From contig CALCJE010000380.1 of the NCBI GenBank assembly GCA_937965665.1, forward strand, positions 1 to 9,529: a stretch of DNA of 9,529 bases. The letters run 5' to 3'. The DNA is from an uncultured Bacteroidales bacterium (GTDB lineage: Bacteria > Bacteroidota > Bacteroidia > Bacteroidales > UBA4417). The first letter of the stretch is position 1. Every line of letters starts with the position of its first letter. Below, piece after piece: positions 5,563 to 9,529 of the stretch. Made by a program: the position numbers and the translations under genes. The notes beneath the pieces were generated by a model. It was not told where the DNA came from and did no database searches. It saw only the letters and a program-made list of their open reading frames with translations.

Positions 5563-8022
5563 TTACAATGCAAAATGGAACACAAGTTTCCATGCACTGT
5601 TTTCGTTAAATGTGGGTAATGAATAGGGCCCATACCGGTAGAACCAGGCGAGTCCGACATCGGTTAATCCCAGCCTGAGCATTTTATTCATTACTATGCC
5701 CGACTCATAATACCCCTTTTCATAACTTTTTATACCATCTTTTACATGGTTTTCAGGATGCTGCAGCTGGCCAACACCAAGGTTGGTAACCAGTTCGGGT
5801 TCGGGCGAAAAGAATTTTGACCGGAATAACAGTTTCCCGAAGTTATGCGACAAAAACAAAGCCATATAACGATCGGCCGTAAATTCGTCCATACGCATGG
5901 TGGCAAAGCTCCCGGGCGAATACAAGGTAAATGGCCGGTATGATGCGTTCGCGTTGTAAAGGTTTGTATAAGGAATATCGCGGTCGATGAAGCCGGCCAG
6001 GACTTTAAATGTTGATGTTCCCAGGTATTTGGTAAACAGCGATTTAGTGATTTTAAGGTCGTAACGATTGTATTCAAACTGACCGTTCAATAAATCTTTA
6101 AAGCCATGTGCCAGGTAAAACTGAACGATCGGATAGTTTGTTCCGAGTGAAATAATCGATTGCGGGTTGCGTAAGAATTTCTCGCCAAAAGCATATCGCA
6201 TGCTCACAGAGGCTTCGGTAAAAGTGTATTCAGCCGAAGTAACCTGTATGTTTTCATCGCTGCCGATAACATAATTATAGTTGTATAGCGGGTTGCGCTT
6301 GTAATTTGAAAACCCGGCTTCAAGGGTCATGTATTTAAAAACTCTCGAACCCAGTTGTGCCCCATAACTGCGCGTGTGGTCCATGCTTACAACCATAATG
6401 TCGCGAAATTTTTCGGGATTCAGCAGGTTGCGGGTATTATCAAATTTGGGATCGGCGCCGGCTTCATCAATATCGTCGAAAAATTTTGCCGTGAATTTAA
6501 AATCACGGTTTCGGTCTAAAATAATAGTACCGTCAGCACCGTATTTAAATTTATGATCCAAAAATCCATACGCCCCATATCCGCCGATTTTGAACCAGGT
6601 ACTCACTTTATCAGAAGTTGACAGCCGGAGTCCTGTGCGGAGACCTTCGTAGTGGTTAACTTTAAACAGGTTATCGAGGTACAGGTCTATAAATCCGAAA
6701 GTGAGTTTCCCGTTCATCAGCGCCCCGACTTTTCGGGTCATTTTGTCGAAATTATTCGCATTGCCCACGCTATCAATAAAACTGTATGTTTTTTTATCGA
6801 GCATAGAAAGAGAATCTATCCTATATTTATTCCAGACATCTTCGGATTGCGAATACGCTTCGGGTTGAACATCTATTTCGATGGCTCCAAATTGATTTGT
6901 TTTCAGGTTTGGCTTCAGGTTTATTTCCGAAATATAACTCTTGCCGCGTCCCTTCATACGAAGCGTGGTTTTCCGGGCGCTGTCGATGGTAATGCCGGCA
7001 TTTTTGAAAATGATATCCGTATTGAGCTGCACCGGAAACCAGTGGTTGCTATCGATAAAATCGTACAGTTGCTGAATTTTTATGGCAAATAGGGCGCCTT
7101 CATGCGCCGGAGTTGCAATTACATTGCGAATGGCAAACCCGTTGGTGCTGATATAAAGTGTTCCTTTCAGCCCTTCAAAATTAGTATTCAGCAGCGGGCG
7201 ATACGAAATAATATAAGTAGTGTCGTATGGATATGGCTCAATAAGCGTATCGCTGATTTCGAAGTAGTATTTCTTGAAAGTACCGGTGGATATAGGATTG
7301 ATATAGTTTTTATCTACAATTTTAATTATTTCGTTATAAAAAGTTGTCGACTGGATCTGAGAAATTAAAAACACAAATAACGGATCGCTGAATCCTGATA
7401 CACGGTTGGCAATCACCTTATTATAATTTTCTGCGGGAAATTTGAAGCTTCGTTTTACCACGCTTTCGGTGATAAACAGGTGCTGCTTTTCGAAAAAAGC
7501 CTTTGCTTTTATATATGAAGAATCGGAAGCAAGACTGTCGATAGGAGGGATGCTGTCATTTTCGGGCCCCAATATGGTTTTTTCGTACGAGGTATACGAA
7601 AATGAAGGTAATCGCTCGTGGTCGTTTAAGGCTCGGTTAGCTATTACCTGGCTGATAATGCGGTTGGCAGGGTTGTTACCGGGTTTTATGACAATTTCAG
7701 GTAGTTCGTATGCTGTTTTCTTAAGCCTGATCAGGATTTCCTTTTCCGTTTTATCAAGCGTATATACCAGAGGCTCGTAACCGATATAGCTGACTTTTAA
7801 ACGGGCTGTCGGCTCAGATGCCTGAAGCGTAAACCTGCCGTCAATATCTGAAATACAGCCTTCCGTTCCGTTCTCAAGCTGGATGCTAACAAAGGCAAGT
7901 GCATCGCGGGTATCGGAATCGATTACGCGGCCTTTGATCAGAACATTTTGAGCAGCAGACTGAATGATGATTAAAAAAAACAGGAAAGGCAAAATAAGTA
8001 ATGCCTTTTTATGACTTGGCAT
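5563..8022 (-). CDS. DUF5686 / carboxypeptidase-regulatory-like domain outer-membrane protein
   Basis: An 819-residue envelope protein of unknown function. Residues 1-25 are a signal peptide (MPSHKK, a long hydrophobic run, cleavage near QSAAQ). Residues about 28-112 form a carboxypeptidase-regulatory-like beta-sandwich: IKGRVIDSDTRDALAFVSI (29-47), DIDGRFTL (59-66) and VSYIGYEPL (77-85), ending in YELPEIVIKPG as in TonB-dependent receptor plug-side extensions. NPANRIISQVIANRALND (117-134) and SFSYTSYEK (140-148) match the opening of DUF5686. The rest is rich in alternating aromatic and polar strands (for example GLTDVGLAWFYRYGPY near the end) and finishes ..KLVFHFAL, consistent with a beta-barrel at the C-terminus. 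No TonB-receptor plug is apparent, so I do not call it a SusC protein. Placement in the outer membrane is inference from family and strand pattern. It lies upstream of hutU with an 80-nt gap and is divergent from the CHAD gene. Confidence 0.88.
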   Translation of the reverse strand: MPSHKKALLILPFLFFLIIIQSAAQNVLIKGRVIDSDTRDALAFVSIQLENGTEGCISDIDGRFTLQASEPTARLKVSYIGYEPLVYTLDKTEKEILIRLKKTAYELPEIVIKPGNNPANRIISQVIANRALNDHERLPSFSYTSYEKTILGPENDSIPPIDSLASDSSYIKAKAFFEKQHLFITESVVKRSFKFPAENYNKVIANRVSGFSDPLFVFLISQIQSTTFYNEIIKIVDKNYINPISTGTFKKYYFEISDTLIEPYPYDTTYIISYRPLLNTNFEGLKGTLYISTNGFAIRNVIATPAHEGALFAIKIQQLYDFIDSNHWFPVQLNTDIIFKNAGITIDSARKTTLRMKGRGKSYISEINLKPNLKTNQFGAIEIDVQPEAYSQSEDVWNKYRIDSLSMLDKKTYSFIDSVGNANNFDKMTRKVGALMNGKLTFGFIDLYLDNLFKVNHYEGLRTGLRLSTSDKVSTWFKIGGYGAYGFLDHKFKYGADGTIILDRNRDFKFTAKFFDDIDEAGADPKFDNTRNLLNPEKFRDIMVVSMDHTRSYGAQLGSRVFKYMTLEAGFSNYKRNPLYNYNYVIGSDENIQVTSAEYTFTEASVSMRYAFGEKFLRNPQSIISLGTNYPIVQFYLAHGFKDLLNGQFEYNRYDLKITKSLFTKYLGTSTFKVLAGFIDRDIPYTNLYNANASYRPFTLYSPGSFATMRMDEFTADRYMALFLSHNFGKLLFRSKFFSPEPELVTNLGVGQLQHPENHVKDGIKSYEKGYYESGIVMNKMLRLGLTDVGLAWFYRYGPYSLPTFNENSAWKLVFHFAL

Positions 8023-8044
8023 AGGTAGTATTTGAAAGAAGCCT

Positions 8045-8052
8045 CAAAATTA
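8045..8052 (-). promoter_or_regulatory. -7 promoter box of the DUF5686 gene
   Basis: On the minus strand this reads TAATTTTG, the same sequence as the hutU -7 box, 22 nt upstream of the ATG. No convincing -33 TTTG is present at the usual spacing; TGTG (8076-8073 on the minus strand) is the closest. The transcript leader would be very short. Confidence 0.5.
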
Positions 8053-8120
8053 GGCAAAAAAGAGAAAGGTGTCACAGGCTTTTGTGTCGCCGTCAATACC
8101 AATTGTCCATCAAAAAATTG

Positions 8121-8128
8121 TACTTTTG
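8121..8128 (+). promoter_or_regulatory. -7 promoter box for the CHAD gene
   Basis: TACTTTTG matches TAnnTTTG and faces the CHAD gene, back to back with the box at 8045-8052 (centres about 76 bp apart). A start near 8135 would give a leader of nearly 190 nt, which contains the heptad repeat. ATTG at 8102-8105 is the only -33 candidate and its spacing (15 nt) is short. Confidence 0.42.
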
Positions 8129-8240
8129 GATAATCACATTAAAACTATTCAAAACTAAAATTCCAGTTCAACCAGGCCTGTAAAGTCCTTTCCATTATCA
8201 GGTACTTTGCCAGTAACAGGTATTTATTATCAGCCCGACT

Positions 8241-8303
8241 ACTAAAACTTTAATCTTACACCTTATAACGTACAACTTACTCCTTACCCCTAAAAACACA
8301 CTC
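8241..8303 (+). repeat. Degenerate period-7 repeat, almost G-free, before the CHAD gene
   Basis: From 8248 the sequence divides into consecutive 7-mers CTTTAAT, CTTACAC, CTTATAA, CGTACAA, CTTACTC, CTTACCC, CTAAAAA, each starting with C and mostly CTTA; flanking ACTAAAA (8241-8247) and CACACTC (8297-8303) may be decayed units. Between 8238 and the ATG at 8323 there is only one G (8270) in 85 nt. This gives an unstructured, pyrimidine/A-rich leader. It has no in-frame coding sense. It may be a decayed tandem repeat; its function is unknown. Confidence 0.6.
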
Positions 8304-8322
8304 TTTCATCCCAATACCATCC

Positions 8323-9156
8323 ATGACGGTTCACAAATCCATACACGAATACTACCTGCAGCAGCATCGTAATATTGAGTATTACCTGGAGCAGTGTGCT
8401 GAAAAAGCGGAAGCTGAACTGGTTCACGAACTGAGGCTGAGTATAAAAAAACTGAGGGCGTTTCACAAACTGGCAGGTCCGTTGTGCCCTGATGCAGCGG
8501 ATGAACAGATCCATGTAAAGCGCAGGGTTCGAAAACTTTTCAGGATTGCCGGGCAACTTCGCGATACGCAGGTACAAATTCACCTGCTGGTAACACACGA
8601 GCAGCAAACCGGGGAACAATATCCCGAATTCAGCAAATGGCTGCTGAAACGTGAGAAAAAACGGGTTGCCAGGTTCGGATTTGGGCCAATCCCGGTTTGG
8701 CCACCTGCCAAGTCAGAAATCACCCATCAGCAGTATGGCGAATGGCTTGCCTCGGCCAGCGAAGACGACATAAAAAATGTAGCTTCTGAAGTTCTTACCG
8801 GCTTAATTACACGTGCCCAAAGGCTGGCATCAGGGCCCCTGAGCGATCGTAACCTGCATCGCGTTCGTACCCTTACCAAGCAGGTGCGCTATATCCTTTC
8901 TATAATGCACCATAGCTGTCATGAATATACATTCGATGAAGCCCAGGTTGAATCACTCCGCGAAATTGAAGCTGTAGCAGGCTACTGGCACGATAATCTT
9001 GTGAAACTTGAATTGTTGGGAAAATGCATGGAGAAACTGCATTTTGAAGACGAGCAAAGCAGGCATAAATACGAAAAGTTTTATAACGAATGCAAGACAA
9101 CACTGGATTCTGCTTATTTCGAGGCTTGCCGGGTGGTGCGCAGCTGTTTGCTTTAA
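8323..9156 (+). CDS. Stand-alone CHAD-domain protein (predicted polyphosphate binder)
   Basis: A 277-residue, all-helical protein with no signal peptide or membrane segment, so cytosolic. CHAD domains are two four-helix bundles lined with conserved histidines and basic residues. Visible here: VHELRLSIKKLRAFHKL (34-50, H35 with R38, K42, K43, R45), RKLFRIAGQLRDTQV (70-84, with R80-D81), and in the second half RNLHRVRTLTKQVRYIL (176-192, H179, R180, R182, K186, R189) followed by AVAGYWHDNLVKLELL (218-233), the usual helix with a G..D signature. Family members bind polyphosphate granules; many are fused to a CYTH triphosphatase domain, which is absent here, and no ppk or ppx gene is in the window. 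The start is the first ATG after a G-poor leader. It is divergent from the DUF5686 gene and 114 nt ahead of a lipoprotein gene. The biological role is inference from the family. Confidence 0.88.
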   Translation: MTVHKSIHEYYLQQHRNIEYYLEQCAEKAEAELVHELRLSIKKLRAFHKLAGPLCPDAADEQIHVKRRVRKLFRIAGQLRDTQVQIHLLVTHEQQTGEQYPEFSKWLLKREKKRVARFGFGPIPVWPPAKSEITHQQYGEWLASASEDDIKNVASEVLTGLITRAQRLASGPLSDRNLHRVRTLTKQVRYILSIMHHSCHEYTFDEAQVESLREIEAVAGYWHDNLVKLELLGKCMEKLHFEDEQSRHKYEKFYNECKTTLDSAYFEACRVVRSCLL

Positions 9157-9216
9157 AAACCTGTTGTATGATGGTTAAAATGAATGCCGGCAGCAATATG
9201 ATATATTGAAATATTG

Positions 9217-9224
9217 TATATTTG
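9217..9224 (+). promoter_or_regulatory. -7 promoter box of the terminal lipoprotein gene
   Basis: TATATTTG matches TAnnTTTG, 46 nt before the lipoprotein ATG. It sits in a very AT-rich stretch that includes CAATAT (9194-9199) and its complement ATATTG (9211-9216), plus a further ATATTG at 9203-9208, which could be an operator or simple AT-rich promoter DNA. No clear -33 element. Confidence 0.5.
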
Positions 9225-9270
9225 TATTTCTGGGGTATCCAGGTATCAGGGCTGATTAACGATACTAAAA

Positions 9271-9529
9271 ATGAATAAGACAATTCAATCTGAAATGGCT
9301 GGCAAACTACTCAGTTACATAATTCTATCTGCAGTCCTGTTCTGTTCTTGTTCAAAAGATCCGGACCCTGTTAATTCCAGCAATGAGAGTTATGCCATCC
9401 GCAGCATTACCTATAATGGAAAAACCCACAACCGGTTTATCTACAATTCGGCAGGTAAAATAACTGAATACCAGAGCTTTTATTTTTATTACAGGTATAC
9501 CTATAATGAAAATGGCCTTTTGATTAAAG
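9271..9529 (+). CDS. Surface lipoprotein with YD/RHS-like repeats, C-terminus cut by window edge
   Basis: ATG 9271 opens a frame of 86 codons that is still open at the window end. Residues 12-24 are hydrophobic (KLLSYIILSAVLF), then CSC. C27 is the likely lipidated cysteine (C25 is the alternative), followed by S-K-D-P-D. In Bacteroidota a short acidic or Lys-Asp motif right after the cysteine acts as a surface-export signal, so the protein is probably on the outer face of the outer membrane. After a Ser/Asn-rich linker come FIYNSAGKITEY (56-67) and YTYNENGLLIK (76-86), about 20 residues apart and typical of YD-type (RHS-like) beta repeats found in many hypothetical Bacteroidota lipoproteins. 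An internal ATG at 9295 (M9) could be the true start because it gives a more compact signal peptide. The function is unknown. Confidence 0.75.
   Translation, partial: MNKTIQSEMAGKLLSYIILSAVLFCSCSKDPDPVNSSNESYAIRSITYNGKTHNRFIYNSAGKITEYQSFYFYYRYTYNENGLLIK

Noticed and set aside
8173..8180. Perfect 8-bp palindrome CAGGCCTG
   Set aside because: A single short palindrome with no second copy or promoter-consistent position; expected by chance.
8290..8619. Minus-strand open frame overlapping the CHAD gene start
   Set aside because: The plus strand carries the conserved CHAD motif at residues 34-50 in this region; the opposite frame begins within the CHAD gene and has no recognisable features.

Overview
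The window looks like chromosomal DNA of a member of the Bacteroidota. The evidence is repeated TAnnTTTG-type -7 promoter boxes, A-rich start regions without clear Shine-Dalgarno sequences, a DUF5686/carboxypeptidase-regulatory-like outer-membrane protein, the long (668-residue) form of urocanate hydratase, a GH92 mannosidase, and a lipoprotein whose +1 to +3 residues (S-K-D) fit the Bacteroidota surface-export pattern. I see no mobile element, CRISPR array, tRNA or rRNA. The genes are mostly housekeeping or accessory metabolism, and the most notable content is in the intergenic regions.

Layout. (1) 1-1755, minus: secreted GH92 alpha-mannosidase, cut by the window edge so that its C-terminus is missing. 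(2) 1756-2041: divergent regulatory region. On the plus strand it carries a perfect -7 box (1906-1913), then a sequence matching the SAM-II riboswitch core (about 1920-1975), then a 67-nt spacer before metK. The spacer contains a possible 16-codon leader ORF and a segment that could pair with the riboswitch core in an alternative fold. (3) 2042-3379, plus: metK, S-adenosylmethionine synthetase. (4) 3380-3480: two stacked hairpins between the convergent metK and hutU genes, the first a strong bidirectional terminator. (5) 3476-5482, minus: hutU, urocanate hydratase. (6) 5563-8022, minus: DUF5686 outer-membrane protein, upstream of hutU on the same strand but with each gene apparently having its own -7 box. 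(7) 8023-8322: divergent region with back-to-back -7 boxes and a nearly G-free, period-7 degenerate repeat ahead of the next gene. (8) 8323-9156, plus: stand-alone CHAD-domain protein, a predicted polyphosphate-binding family. (9) 9271-9529, plus: start of a surface lipoprotein with YD/RHS-like repeats, cut by the window end.

How they work together. The clearest regulatory circuit is MetK making SAM while the metK leader carries a probable SAM-sensing RNA, giving product feedback. HutU is separated from any other histidine-degradation gene in this window. The remaining genes do not form an obvious pathway and are probably independent transcription units.
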